Notes: generated by a model from the letters alone, not told the origin. A stretch of 64,000 bases of DNA from Lactimicrobium massiliense (GCF_900343155.1 NZ_OUNG01000005.1:1-64000), one strand, 5' to 3'. Shown: positions 39,440 to 48,859, numbered from the stretch's first letter. Program-made: numbers and translations.

Positions 39440-42400
39440 TCATCCTGCAGGAAGAAAACGGCCGTCTTTCTGCGATGCACAGTGAAGGACGCAGCCATCC
39501 TCTGCAGTTGTTTGGCAGATGGGTTCTGCTCTGGCAGCTGCAGGATGAAGAAGCCATGCGCCTGCCTGCAGATATCAATGAAGTCATACACGAAAAGCTT
39601 CTGCACAGAAGACATCTGGTCTTTCAGTACAAAGAACAGACATCCTCGCTTTCTCTGTATGAGGGAAATGGATATGGCAGCTATGTCAAATATGCCCTGG
39701 ATAACAGCATTGTGACGATTGGCTCAGCCGTGGAAAATGATGTTTATCTGCAGGATGAGCATCTTCTTCCTTCGCAGTTTCAGATTCATCTGCTCACACG
39801 CAGGATTTATGCTGCGGATGGCACGCAGAAGGCATTTCTCAATGGCAGACAGATGGAAAGAGAAGAATCTTTTACAGACGGGATGGTGATGCAGATTCTG
39901 AATCTAAGGATCATCCTGTCTGCCTCTTTCCTGATGATCAATCAGGGGCCGAATATTTTCTGTTCCCTGGATGCTTACCATCCGGATTGTCACGTGCATA
40001 TGATCCGTGATCTGCAGCCGCTGCATTTTGTACGCAGTGTGTTTCCAGATACCGGAATGATGTGTGAAGGGATCGAAGCACCAAGGAAACAGGAGATTGC
40101 AGCAGAAGAGGGAAGGCCTTTGTTTTTGATGATGGGACCGCCGCTGATGATGGCAGTTGGTGCGTTCACCATGGGCAGTCTGAGTGCTTGGAACAGTTAT
40201 CTTGACGGACGTTCCTGGCAGCAGGTTCTGCCAATGATATTGCTGCCAGGACTGATGGCAGTCAGCACACTGCTGTTTACACCATTAAACCGGCTGTATG
40301 AGATCAGAAAACGGAAAAAACAGCTCAAAAGATGTGAAGAAGCGTATCAAAGCAGCTGCCTCACCATGATTGCACAATGGGAAGACCAGGCGCAGAAATA
40401 TCAGGACATGTGTGATGCTCTGTGGCCATCTCCCTGCTATCTGCATAAAGATATTGATCAGCTGCGCCATCTTTCGTGCCTTGATCCGCTGGATCAAAGA
40501 TTCTGGCTTGTGCACTGCGGTATGAGAGAGAATCACGTCCAGTGCTCTGAAGCTGCCATCCAAACTGCACTGCGGCAGAGGATTCCGAATATTCCTTTTG
40601 TTTTTTCAATAGACGAAGGAATGACACATATCCAAGATGAAAGTCCGGAAAAGACAATTCAGAACAGTATTCTGCTGCAGCTGCTGTGCCGCCACAGTCC
40701 CAAAGATCTTTCCCTGATCTTTGTTCTTCAACATCCCGATGATTTTCCATCTGCCATGATGATTCCACATGCCCGTTACAATGGCAGACGGATGATCATG
40801 TCATTGGAAACCTATGAAAGCAAAGGCATTCAGATTGAAGACAACAGAACTGCTTTGCTCATATGCTTTGCACAATGCGAAGTGTCCATGCAGGGAAAGC
40901 GCATGCTTGTCTTTTCAAATGTATTTCAGCCTGAGGCAGACCGTGTGCTACAGTATGATAACTGCCGCGGCCAGCTGATTGAGCGTTGTCATCAGCAGGT
41001 GATTCCATTTGTATCACCAGCCTGGAATGGGCTTGATCTGCTGAGAATGAGCAGTGCCATGGCATGGGGAAACCTGACAGACAATCTTCAGGAGAAAAAG
41101 ACATTTCTGGAAATTCATGGCATGCAGGAAGTACGTGAAGCAGACATCGTTGCACGCTGGCAGAACAATCACGCTTCACGAAATCTGAAAGCTGTGATCG
41201 GATCAAAAGGACAGCGGCGCATTATTCTGGATCTGCATGAACACCAGGATGGGCCGCATGGCCTCATTGCCGGAACAACCGGGTCCGGCAAGAGTGAACT
41301 GATCCTGACAATGTTATTGTCGCTGGCCGTAACCTATTCCCCGCAGGATGTGCAGATAGGCATCATCGATTTTAAAGGAAATACGATCGCACAGGCACTG
41401 ACGATGCCGGATGGCAGGCTGATTCCGCATGTGGCAGGTGTTCTTTCCAATCTCGAAGCACATCATGCCCAAAGAGCCATTGTCTCGCTGCAGAATGAAT
41501 GCCTGAACAGGCAGAAACTGTTTGTTAGACTGCATGAGAAAACAGGTGAAAATATCAATGACCTGGATGCCTACCGCATGGCATGGAAACCGGAAACAAA
41601 CCTGCCGTATCTTGGCCATCTGGTTGTGGTCATTGATGAGTTTGCCCAGCTTAAACAGGAGATGCCGGCTTTTATGGATGACCTGATCGCCATGGCACGA
41701 ATCGGCAGATCACTTGGTATTCATCTGATTCTGTCAACCCAGAAACCAGCTGGTGTCATCAATGATCAGATCTGGGCAAATACCCGCTTTAAAATCTGTC
41801 TGCGTGTCATGGATGAACAGGATTCAAGGGAAATCATCAAAGATCCCTGTGCGATCAGTCTGGGTTTACCTGGCGGCTTCTATCTGAAACGGGATCAGAA
41901 GCTTGTCAAGGGTCAGGCAGGCTATGTCAACGGCCCATGTGCCAATACAAAAGATGGGATCCAGCAGCTTTCCATCTTTGGCAATGCAGTGGCAGAAAGC
42001 CGGCACCATCCAATTGTCTCCGAGCGTATGCTGGTCCTGAGTGCGCTTGCAAAAGCAAAGAAAGAAACCGGGATGCAGGCAGAGCAGCTTTGGCTGGATG
42101 AGCCTGGAAAACTGACAGCCCGTGATATTAAAGGCAGACATGTCATTGGGATCCTGGATGATTACTGGCACCGTGTCCACCGTCCGTATCTGCGTCAGGA
42201 AATGATGGCAGTCTTCAGCGAACAGGCGAAAAGTACAGATGCCTTCTTCGAACTGCTTGTTTACAAATGCTGTCTGGATGCAGGCACAGAAGAAATCTAT
42301 GTCATTGCCGGCAAGCAGGATACAGGCCGCTATGACAAGTGCAGACGCCTTTCTGGCGTAATTGACTGCCAGGATGAAGACCGCCTGCTTCTTCTGCACC

Positions 42401-43263
42401 ATCATCTGGAACAAAACAAGACAAAGGCAGTTCTGTTGATCAAAGATTACCGCATGTTAGCTGCCGGCAGTATCAAAACACAGGAACTGCTGCACCGCTG
42501 GATCCAGCACCATGCCCAGATGCATCTGTCACTATGCATCTTTGCATCGAATGCATCCATCGTGCAGTATCAGGATCTGCTTTGCTTTTCACAAAGAATT
42601 GTACTTGGCTGTTCCAGCCGCCAGGAAGCAGCCACAATCTTTGAAATGCCGGTTGGTGAACTGCCGGCAAAAGAAGGCAGGGCGTGGGTGATCGACGAGG
42701 ATCACCTGCTGCAGATCAGCTGGCCGCAGGTGGACGAACACCTGCATTCAGATCGAAACGCACCATGGCTTCTGCCATCCATGCCTGCGCATATCAAACC
42801 GTCACTCTGTCATGAAAAGGGAATTGCCATTGGCATTTCCTGCAAAGACTATCAATGGAAACTTTCACCAGAAGATAAACTTTTGATCGTAACAGCACTG
42901 TCACCAGACAATGCACAGAATTTTCTGCGTGCACTGCAGCAGCAGAAACTGCCAGTGGCCTTTGGCTATAAGCAGTTAGGCGGCATGATCCATGGCATTG
43001 TTTTTGTGACGCTGCCTGAGATTGTCAGATGTGTGCCGGACATGTACACCATCCTGTTTGTCGGTCCTGGTCTGAAACATCAGTACACACTGCATGCAAA
43101 GATTGAAGAGGATCTGCGCAAAGAGGAAGGCATGCTGTTTCGCAATGGAAGCTATGAAAAAATCCGCCTGATTGAAGCGGATGATGAAGAACAAAAGGAG
43201 GAAGCCGATGCCACAGCAGATTACCGTGTTTCTCTTTGTTGCAATCATGCAGAAATGGTATGA
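39436..43263 (+). CDS. essC: EssC/YukB-like FtsK/SpoIIIE ATPase of a type VIIb secretion system
   Basis: A 1275-residue membrane ATPase. The FHA-like N-terminal region (about 80-165; TIGSAVENDVYLQDEHLLPS) is followed by two transmembrane helices (about 231-290), then FtsK/SpoIIIE modules. The first module has Walker A GTTGSGKSEL (about 613) and Walker B VVVIDEFAQL (about 731), with RIGRSLGIHLILSTQKP. The second and third modules are degenerate (no GKS; LIVTALSPDNAQNF near 1155), as is usual for EssC. It pulls WXG100-type substrates across the membrane in the known systems. It is shorter than typical EssC (about 1480), mostly in the C-terminal modules. It overlaps both neighbours. Confidence 0.88.
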   Translation: MIILQEENGRLSAMHSEGRSHPLQLFGRWVLLWQLQDEEAMRLPADINEVIHEKLLHRRHLVFQYKEQTSSLSLYEGNGYGSYVKYALDNSIVTIGSAVENDVYLQDEHLLPSQFQIHLLTRRIYAADGTQKAFLNGRQMEREESFTDGMVMQILNLRIILSASFLMINQGPNIFCSLDAYHPDCHVHMIRDLQPLHFVRSVFPDTGMMCEGIEAPRKQEIAAEEGRPLFLMMGPPLMMAVGAFTMGSLSAWNSYLDGRSWQQVLPMILLPGLMAVSTLLFTPLNRLYEIRKRKKQLKRCEEAYQSSCLTMIAQWEDQAQKYQDMCDALWPSPCYLHKDIDQLRHLSCLDPLDQRFWLVHCGMRENHVQCSEAAIQTALRQRIPNIPFVFSIDEGMTHIQDESPEKTIQNSILLQLLCRHSPKDLSLIFVLQHPDDFPSAMMIPHARYNGRRMIMSLETYESKGIQIEDNRTALLICFAQCEVSMQGKRMLVFSNVFQPEADRVLQYDNCRGQLIERCHQQVIPFVSPAWNGLDLLRMSSAMAWGNLTDNLQEKKTFLEIHGMQEVREADIVARWQNNHASRNLKAVIGSKGQRRIILDLHEHQDGPHGLIAGTTGSGKSELILTMLLSLAVTYSPQDVQIGIIDFKGNTIAQALTMPDGRLIPHVAGVLSNLEAHHAQRAIVSLQNECLNRQKLFVRLHEKTGENINDLDAYRMAWKPETNLPYLGHLVVVIDEFAQLKQEMPAFMDDLIAMARIGRSLGIHLILSTQKPAGVINDQIWANTRFKICLRVMDEQDSREIIKDPCAISLGLPGGFYLKRDQKLVKGQAGYVNGPCANTKDGIQQLSIFGNAVAESRHHPIVSERMLVLSALAKAKKETGMQAEQLWLDEPGKLTARDIKGRHVIGILDDYWHRVHRPYLRQEMMAVFSEQAKSTDAFFELLVYKCCLDAGTEEIYVIAGKQDTGRYDKCRRLSGVIDCQDEDRLLLLHHHLEQNKTKAVLLIKDYRMLAAGSIKTQELLHRWIQHHAQMHLSLCIFASNASIVQYQDLLCFSQRIVLGCSSRQEAATIFEMPVGELPAKEGRAWVIDEDHLLQISWPQVDEHLHSDRNAPWLLPSMPAHIKPSLCHEKGIAIGISCKDYQWKLSPEDKLLIVTALSPDNAQNFLRALQQQKLPVAFGYKQLGGMIHGIVFVTLPEIVRCVPDMYTILFVGPGLKHQYTLHAKIEEDLRKEEGMLFRNGSYEKIRLIEADDEEQKEEADATADYRVSLCCNHAEMV

Positions 43264-43462
43264 ATGCAGGGTGAACCGTTCCATGAATTTTCAGAGTGTA
43301 TTTACGGCTTTGATTGAGATGAATGCCAGGGAAGATGGCTGGCAGTTTGCACAGAGCAGACCGCTTGCCGTTTATGAATATGCCAGCGGCCGAGAATGTG
43401 ATACAGATATATCGCTGTCAGCCTGCGGGGTAATGGACGGCATGTCATTTCTGCTTTTCTAA
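43208..43462 (+). CDS. YukD/EsaB-like ubiquitin-fold protein
   Basis: An 84-residue protein whose start lies inside the essC gene; AAAGGAGGAAGCC precedes ATG 43208. The pattern (MPQQITVFLFV, a helix SMNFQSVFTALIEM, a strand RPLAVYEYASG and a final SACGVMDGMSFLLF) matches the ubiquitin-like YukD/EsaB fold, with the closing L/CGVxDG turn. YukD/EsaB is an accessory or regulatory component of type VIIb secretion. Normally it precedes EssB and EssC; here it follows EssC, and EsaA/EssA/EssB and WXG100 are not in the window. It converges with the radical SAM gene (four-base overlap of stops). Confidence 0.65.
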   Translation: MPQQITVFLFVAIMQKWYECRVNRSMNFQSVFTALIEMNAREDGWQFAQSRPLAVYEYASGRECDTDISLSACGVMDGMSFLLF

Positions 43463-44289
43463 TCAAAGCGGTGATGAAAGGAACAATGCTGGCAATATGA
43501 CTCAGTCAGCATATTGCGCCGGATCCCGTTCACCATATTCACATAGCGCTTTGAAGCAAGCAGCGCATCAAGAGAAGCATCATGCAGATTGCCAAAAGCA
43601 ATATTGCCATCATAGTCAAGACAGCAGGGAACAAGCGTGCCATCAGCCAGAACGCCAATCTGATCCACTGCACCATGACAGCGGCCCTTTATACTGCTTT
43701 CAGCGTTCTGCTGTCCCGGCCAGGTAAATGCATTGTCAAAATCAACGTACACATGCGGCATGATCTGATAGTTCGCATTGCGCACAGATGGCACAAAGGA
43801 ATAGTGATCCTGCAGATACTGCAGGATCTTTTGGGCATTGTCATGATGCAGTGCATCATCCCGCCAGAACCGGATTTCAACAGTTGGATGGCCCTCAGTA
43901 CTTGCCTGATTCATGACTCTTCGTATCTGCTGGATCAGATCTGACGGATCTGTATTCTGATACGGTACCGACTGCAGGGATATGGACAGTTTGCGCAGTG
44001 AAGAATGCGATAAAAGATCCGGATGCATGTACAGCAGACTGCCATTGGTCACAACCTGCACCTTCATTGCATGATCATCACAGATCGCCATGATCTGATC
44101 AAAATCTGGATGCAGCAAAGGCTCACCCTGGACATGCAGGTAAATATAATCGGTATATTTCTTCACCTGCGGAAGAAGGGAGGCAAAAAAGTCAGGTGAC
44201 ATTCTTGCAGGGCGACGGTGATGATGGGCACAGAATGCACAGGATAAATTACATTGATTGGTAATCTCAAGATAGACGCGTTTGATCAT
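43459..44289 (-). CDS. Radical SAM/SPASM domain protein
   Basis: A protein of about 277 residues starting MIKRVYLEITNQCNLSCAFC, with the CxxxCxxC cluster motif. I choose the start at 44289 because the conserved strand begins there; in-frame starts upstream (44298, 44331) add only unconserved residues. A SPASM-like region follows (CHGAVDQIGVLADGTLVPCC ... YCQHCSFHHRF). Such enzymes generate a 5'-deoxyadenosyl radical and often modify peptides or proteins. No obvious precursor peptide gene is adjacent. No ribosome site is seen, but TATAAT lies a few bases before the start, suggesting a very short leader. Confidence 0.85.
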   Translation of the reverse strand: MIKRVYLEITNQCNLSCAFCAHHHRRPARMSPDFFASLLPQVKKYTDYIYLHVQGEPLLHPDFDQIMAICDDHAMKVQVVTNGSLLYMHPDLLSHSSLRKLSISLQSVPYQNTDPSDLIQQIRRVMNQASTEGHPTVEIRFWRDDALHHDNAQKILQYLQDHYSFVPSVRNANYQIMPHVYVDFDNAFTWPGQQNAESSIKGRCHGAVDQIGVLADGTLVPCCLDYDGNIAFGNLHDASLDALLASKRYVNMVNGIRRNMLTESYCQHCSFHHRFD

Positions 44290-44316
44290 GAGCACCATTA
44301 TAACAGCGGAAACAGA

Positions 44317-44341
44317 CAAAAAAAGAGGCACATGCCTCTTG
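44317..44341 (-). terminator. Terminator of the lysine-type ABC importer operon
   Basis: On the minus strand AAGAGGCATGTGCCTCTT is followed by TTTTTTGTC. It is compact and strong, just after the ATPase gene stop. Confidence 0.9.
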
Positions 44342-44346
44342 TTGAA

Positions 44347-45084
44347 TCAGTTGTGGATAAAGCTGCGCAGGAAGTTCTTTGTAATTTCACTGTCAGGATT
44401 CTGGAACAGCTTTTCAGGCGTTCCCTGTTCCTCAATAATACCGTTGTTCATGAACACAACCCGGTCAGAAACATCTCTGGCAAAGGACATCTCATGCGTT
44501 ACCACAATCATCGTGAGTCCTTCCTTGGCAAGATCCTTCATAACATTGAGAACCTCACCAACCATTTCCGGATCCAGAGCACTTGTCGGCTCATCAAAAA
44601 GCATCAGCTTGGGATCCTGACACAGAGCACGGGCAATTGCCACACGCTGCTTCTGACCGCCGGAAATCTGTCTGACATCTGCCTTGGCAAAGTCGGCCAT
44701 GCCAACTTTGTCCAGCAGTGCCATTGCTTTTTCCTCAGCCTCTTTGCGGGATCTGTGCAGCACCTTCATCTGCGGCTTGACACAGTTTTCCAGTACATTC
44801 ATGTTGTTGAACAGATTGAACTGCTGGAAGCACATGCCGACCTTGGCGCGGTAGGCATTGACATTCTTTGTCTTGAGAATATCATTGCCAAACACTTTGA
44901 TCACGCCGCTGTCCGGCTTCTCCAGCAGATTGATACAGCGCAACAGGGTAGACTTACCAGAACCGGAACGGCCGATCAGGCAGACAACTTCACCTTCATT
45001 GACATTGAAATCAATGCCCTTCAATACTTCCAGACTGCCGAAGCTCTTATGAATATCCTGGATTTCAACTAACGGTTCACTCAT
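44347..45084 (-). CDS. Polar amino-acid ABC importer ATPase (probably lysine)
   Basis: A 245-residue GlnQ/ArtM-class ATPase. Walker [10 protein letters not shown] is at about 36-44, signature [15 protein letters not shown] near 137, Walker [15 protein letters not shown] near 159, and the H-loop in VVTHEMSF. It is full length. Its ATG overlaps the permease stop (ATGA), indicating translational coupling. With the permease and receptor upstream and the L-box riboswitch in front of the operon, the substrate is most likely lysine. Confidence 0.92.
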   Translation of the reverse strand: MSEPLVEIQDIHKSFGSLEVLKGIDFNVNEGEVVCLIGRSGSGKSTLLRCINLLEKPDSGVIKVFGNDILKTKNVNAYRAKVGMCFQQFNLFNNMNVLENCVKPQMKVLHRSRKEAEEKAMALLDKVGMADFAKADVRQISGGQKQRVAIARALCQDPKLMLFDEPTSALDPEMVGEVLNVMKDLAKEGLTMIVVTHEMSFARDVSDRVVFMNNGIIEEQGTPEKLFQNPDSEITKNFLRSFIHN

Positions 45085-45860
45085 TTCAGGGCTCCTTTTT
45101 CTGTTGTCTTGCGTCTTGCCAGTTTGATGCTTTCAGGTGAAGTATCACTCATTGGCAGTGTCATTTTGCTGCCTTTGTTCATATGCTTTTCAATTGCATT
45201 GAGAATTACGGTCGCAATCAGGTTGAGGATGAGATAGATCATTGCCTCAATGAAGTACGTTTCTGTAAAGTGGAAGGTTGTTCCGGCAATAGACTTCGCC
45301 TGGAACATCAGCTCGGTGATGGAGATAATCATCAGGACCGAAGAATCCTTGATGTTGACAATCAGCTCATTGCCAATGGCAGGGAAGGCATTGCGTACTG
45401 CCTGGGGAAGCACAACCGAAATCATGGTCTGTGCATTGGACATACCCAGTGATCTTGCTGCTTCTGTTTGACCGGGATCCACGGCCTGAATGCCAGAACG
45501 GATGATTTCTGCCATATAGGCACCGGTATTGATCGAAATAACCGTTAATGCTGCCTGCAGTGCTGTCCAGTTGAAGACATGCAGCAGGGCATAATAGAAG
45601 AACAGAGCCTGAACCATCATTGGTGTTCCACGGAAGATGGTGATGTAGATGTTGGCCAGAATATCGAAGAATTTTTTGACGAAACGGGCAGGTTTTGGTG
45701 TTGTGTAATCCGGTTTCACTGCCCGCAGGCCGCCAACAAGCAGACCAAGAAGATAACCGCATACTGTACCAACGATGGCTACTAACAACGTAGTGCGGAT
45801 GCCAAGCAGCAGGCTGGACCAGTAAGTCCTCAGAATATCAATGACGTTTTGAATAAACAT
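45081..45860 (-). CDS. Polar amino-acid ABC importer permease (probably lysine)
   Basis: A 259-residue HisM/GlnP-type permease with about five helices. The EAA-type motif is [20 protein letters not shown], followed by [20 protein letters not shown]. The N-terminus [20 protein letters not shown] and the [13 protein letters not shown] segment are family-typical. The C-terminal tail ([20 protein letters not shown]) is basic and cytoplasmic. AGGAAG precedes the ATG. Its stop overlaps the ATPase start, and the receptor gene ends 20 bases upstream. Confidence 0.92.
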   Translation of the reverse strand: MFIQNVIDILRTYWSSLLLGIRTTLLVAIVGTVCGYLLGLLVGGLRAVKPDYTTPKPARFVKKFFDILANIYITIFRGTPMMVQALFFYYALLHVFNWTALQAALTVISINTGAYMAEIIRSGIQAVDPGQTEAARSLGMSNAQTMISVVLPQAVRNAFPAIGNELIVNIKDSSVLMIISITELMFQAKSIAGTTFHFTETYFIEAMIYLILNLIATVILNAIEKHMNKGSKMTLPMSDTSPESIKLARRKTTEKGALK

Positions 45861-45879
45861 GAATACTTCCTGCTAACTT

Positions 45880-46731
45880 TTAGTCCTGGGATGCCGGCTG
45901 GTTCTTGACAGCCGTCTCCATCATCTGTTCACGCTCATCATCGGAAATGGTATCCAGAGCACTCTGCAGAGAATCCAGCAGATCCTTGTCATCCTTGCGT
46001 ACAGCAACAGATACGGACGCATCCTTATCAGCACCCGTAAAGCCCTTGCCATCTTCGAAGGTAATGTATGTCAGATCCGGATTTGCCTCAACAACACCCT
46101 TGGCAACCGGCAGCTCAGATGTCACGGCATCCACAGCACCAGACTGCAGTGCCTGAATAGCAGCCGGGAAGGTCTCAGCACCAGGCTGATGCTGAACATT
46201 CGGAATCTGATCAATGATTGTATCGTACAGTGTGTTCAGCTGGCCAATGACCTTCTTGCCAGAGAAGTCTTCCAGCGATGTGGCATTGGCAAGATAGGAA
46301 TCCTTCTCAACAATGATCACTTCAGTAGAAACATAATACGGTGTTGTGAAGGCAACTTCCTGTTCACGCTCCTCAGTATCTGTCATACCAGCGATGATGG
46401 CATCAATCTGATTGTTCTGCAGAGACAGAATCAGGTTGTCCCAGTCAAGCTTGACGATCTTGACCTGCTTGTTGGTCTTTTCCGCAAGCTTTTCCGCCAT
46501 CATGACATCATAGCCATCGCAATAGTCAACACTTGTAATCTGCTGGGAAGTATCGGTCTTCTCAGTGGTTGTCCAGTTATACGGTGCATAGTTGCACTCC
46601 ATGCCTACGCGGAGTGTATTCGCATCAGCACTTGCAGAAGCAGATGCAGCCGCAGCGGAACCAGAACCGCAGCCGGCCAGCATGACGGCACATAATGCAG
46701 AAACAGAAACAGAGCGAATTGCGTTTTTCAT
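45880..46731 (-). CDS. Amino-acid-binding lipoprotein of the importer
   Basis: A 283-residue receptor with a lipoprotein signal (MKNAIRSVSVSALCAVMLAGC, acylated Cys about 21) and an Ala/Ser-rich linker. A periplasmic-binding-protein type 2 fold follows: LRVGMECNYAPYNW..., FDVMMAEKL-like YDVMMAEKLAEKTNK, QIDAIIAGMTDTEEREQEVA and GAVDAVTSELPVAKGVV. GGGAGGAAAAAA precedes the ATG. It is the first gene behind the lysine riboswitch. The acidic pocket residues needed to confirm a basic ligand cannot be judged by eye. Confidence 0.9.
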   Translation of the reverse strand: MKNAIRSVSVSALCAVMLAGCGSGSAAAASASASADANTLRVGMECNYAPYNWTTTEKTDTSQQITSVDYCDGYDVMMAEKLAEKTNKQVKIVKLDWDNLILSLQNNQIDAIIAGMTDTEEREQEVAFTTPYYVSTEVIIVEKDSYLANATSLEDFSGKKVIGQLNTLYDTIIDQIPNVQHQPGAETFPAAIQALQSGAVDAVTSELPVAKGVVEANPDLTYITFEDGKGFTGADKDASVSVAVRKDDKDLLDSLQSALDTISDDEREQMMETAVKNQPASQD

Positions 46732-46742
46732 TTTTTTCCTCC

Positions 46743-46948
46743 CGAATAAGAAAACCGTATGCTATTACACACACGGTTTATTTACATCCGGTAAGTAATA
46801 GCGCCTCTTCTTGCGAAGGAGTGGCTGAGATGTTTTCCCAGCCCCCACGCTGCATGCCTGCCAGCATACACGTTCGGCGGTGATTGCCTTTCACTCCATT
46901 CACAGCCCGCCGGCTCCCGGAGTTACTCATCTGCACCGCAACCTCTAT
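46743..46948 (-). promoter_or_regulatory. Lysine riboswitch (L box) with terminator
   Basis: Minus strand. The aptamer starts at about 46948 with AGAGGTTGCGGTGCAGATGA, followed by GAGTAACTCCGGGAG. Its conserved GAAAGGCAATCACCGCCGAA core comes next. It closes with GGGGGCTGGGAAAACATCTC and AGCCACTCC at about 46818. These landmarks match the L-box consensus (AGAGGnGC, GGnnAnCnnCGCCGAA, GGCTG...CAGCCAC). Downstream, AAACCGTGTG pairs with ATACGGTTT (46752-46779) before TTCTTATTC, the expression-platform terminator. High lysine should stop transcription of the importer. Confidence 0.9.
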
Positions 46949-46965
46949 TCAGTTTTCTTGTGTAA

Positions 46966-46992
46966 AATGTAACACTGTGAAAAAAATTGTCA
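46966..46992 (-). promoter_or_regulatory. Probable promoter of the riboswitch-controlled operon
   Basis: A perfect TTGACA (46992-46987 on the minus strand) is followed after 15 bases by TACATT. The spacing is slightly short, but it sits immediately upstream of the L box, leaving about 15 bases of leader. Confidence 0.5.
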
Positions 46993-47078
46993 ACTGTCAG
47001 TTGTTATCATTTTCAGCCAAATTGGAAATCATGACATATGCACAAATGCACCCGAGGCCGGATGAATACCTGCGGATA

Positions 47079-47087
47079 TGTTATAAT
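47079..47087 (+). promoter_or_regulatory. Extended -10 promoter immediately before truB
   Basis: TGTTATAAT (TG-n-TATAAT) ends only 10 bases before the truB ATG, so the transcript would start within a few bases of the start codon. No -35 hexamer is clear, as usual for extended -10 promoters. Confidence 0.55.
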
Positions 47088-47096
47088 GGGCCCGCT

Positions 47097-47936
47097 ATGG
47101 ATGCTGTACTATTGCTCAACAAACCAGCTGGAATGACCAGCTTTGCGGCAGTCCGCAGATGCCGCAGTCTCCTGCAGGAAAAAAAGGCCGGACATACCGG
47201 CACGCTGGACCCCAATGCCACAGGACTCATGATTGTGCTGCTTGGCAGATATACAAAACTTGCACCTTACTGTATATCGAATCATAAACATTACATTGCC
47301 TCTTTTTCCTTCGGAAAAGAAACCGATACCCAGGATATCTGGGGAAACGTTCTGCAGGAGGATATACCGCAGCCTGTTTCCGATGCGCAGCTGCAAAGTG
47401 CCTGCCTTCCTTTTCTGGGCGACATTCTGCAGGTACCCCCTATGTACTCTGCAATTAAGATCAATGGTCAGAAACTGGTGGATCTGGCCCGCAAAGGACG
47501 GGAAGTAGAACGCAAGGCAAGGCCGGTGCATATCAGTTCTCTGGCCGTGACAAAAAAGGGTGACAACCTGTATCAGATGGATGCAGTTGTCTCTTCCGGT
47601 ACCTATATCCGCACCCTGATTCAGGATTACTGTCATGCACTGGGACAGATCGGGACAATGACATCGCTGCAAAGGATATCCATCGAGAATGTAAATCTGT
47701 CACAGGCAGCTGATTTTGACTGTCTGGAAAAAAGTATTGTCTCACCCAGGATGGTCATTGATCCAATGTGGCTCCAGGTGGATGGAAATCCGTATGAAAA
47801 AGAAATCCGCTGCGGTAAGCCGCTGGCGCTGGATGTGCCTTCATCCACTATTGTCCTGTGCAGCCATGATGATGTCCTGGCTGCCTATGAAAAAAAAGAA
47901 GATGGCTTGTACCACTGTCAAAGGGGGTTGTTCTGA
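47097..47936 (+). CDS. truB: tRNA pseudouridine(55) synthase
   Basis: It makes pseudouridine 55 in the T-loop of tRNAs. The frame is open further upstream, but homology begins MDAVLLLNKPAGMTS at 47097, giving 279 residues; I choose that start. The catalytic aspartate is in GHTGTLDPNATGLM, with the thumb-like VPPMYSAIKINGQKLVDLAR and SSGTYIRTLIQD motifs present. No ribosome site is visible, and an extended -10 lies 10 bases upstream, so the mRNA may be leaderless. Its stop overlaps the ribF start (TGATG), the usual truB-ribF pairing. Confidence 0.92.
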   Translation: MDAVLLLNKPAGMTSFAAVRRCRSLLQEKKAGHTGTLDPNATGLMIVLLGRYTKLAPYCISNHKHYIASFSFGKETDTQDIWGNVLQEDIPQPVSDAQLQSACLPFLGDILQVPPMYSAIKINGQKLVDLARKGREVERKARPVHISSLAVTKKGDNLYQMDAVVSSGTYIRTLIQDYCHALGQIGTMTSLQRISIENVNLSQAADFDCLEKSIVSPRMVIDPMWLQVDGNPYEKEIRCGKPLALDVPSSTIVLCSHDDVLAAYEKKEDGLYHCQRGLF

Positions 47937-48859
47937 TGCGCATTATCCGCGTAAGTCTATCAAATCTGAAGAGAAGCAGGACGCCGATGTGTGCCTGCAT
48001 CGGTTATTTTGACGGCCTGCACAAAGGCCACCAGAAACTGCTGTCAGAAACAGTTGCCATGGCAAAGCGCCACAATTGTGAAACCGGCATGATCACCTTT
48101 GATCCGGATCCCTGGGTCGTCATTAAAGGTATGCAGCACGTCCGCCATATCTCCACGATGCGCCAGCGCATGAACCTGGCTGTCAAGCTGGGCATGGACA
48201 ATATCATCCTGCTGGAATTCACCCGTGAAATGAGCGAACTGTCTCCACAGGATTTCATTGACAAAGTGCTTGGCTCTTTGAATCTGCAGGGGCTTGTATG
48301 CGGCTTTGATTTTCACTTTGCCTACAAGGGCACCGGTGATACCGAATTTCTGAAAGCACATGTCCCATATGAAGTGGAAGTGGTACCGCCGGTAGAGGAT
48401 GAACATGGCAAGATTTCCTCGACCCGCATTTCACAATGCATCACAGAAGGCAGAATGGAAGAAGCCAAACGCATGCTTGGCTATCCGTTTGCCATAGAAG
48501 GCAAAGTTGTCCATGGCCGCCACCGCGGCACCGGCATGGGCTTTCCGACTGCCAACGTGGAATTTGACGATGAATACCTGCTGCCCAAGACCGGTGTCTA
48601 TGCTGGCATTGCAACGGTTGGCCGCAAATCCTATGAAGCCATGATCAACCTTGGCCGCAATCCTACCTTCAATGATATCGACCATCTTTCACTGGAAGCG
48701 TATCTGCTTGATTTTTCCGGAGATCTCTATGACCGGCACATCAGTCTTGCCTTTTTGAAATACATCCGGCCCGAGGTCCGCTTTCAGAATAAAAACAATC
48801 TGATCATGCAGCTGGAACAGGACTTAAGGGATATCAGAGATTATTTTGACCATGAATGA
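47936..48859 (+). CDS. ribF: Bifunctional riboflavin kinase/FAD synthetase
   Basis: It converts riboflavin to FMN and FAD. The 307 residues include the nucleotidyltransferase domain (IGYFDGLHKGHQKLL, TFDPDPWVVIKG, VCGFDFHFAYKGTGD) and the C-terminal flavokinase domain (VVHGRHRGTGMGFPTANVEF, NLGRNPTF, LEAYLLDFSGDLYDRHISLAF). Both active-site signatures are intact. It is coupled to truB by a one-base overlap and overlaps the next methyltransferase gene by eight bases, forming a housekeeping operon. Confidence 0.95.
   Translation: MRIIRVSLSNLKRSRTPMCACIGYFDGLHKGHQKLLSETVAMAKRHNCETGMITFDPDPWVVIKGMQHVRHISTMRQRMNLAVKLGMDNIILLEFTREMSELSPQDFIDKVLGSLNLQGLVCGFDFHFAYKGTGDTEFLKAHVPYEVEVVPPVEDEHGKISSTRISQCITEGRMEEAKRMLGYPFAIEGKVVHGRHRGTGMGFPTANVEFDDEYLLPKTGVYAGIATVGRKSYEAMINLGRNPTFNDIDHLSLEAYLLDFSGDLYDRHISLAFLKYIRPEVRFQNKNNLIMQLEQDLRDIRDYFDHE

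Noticed and set aside
44254-45072. 272-codon plus-strand frame
   Set aside because: Antisense of the amino-acid ABC ATPase with intact Walker and signature motifs.
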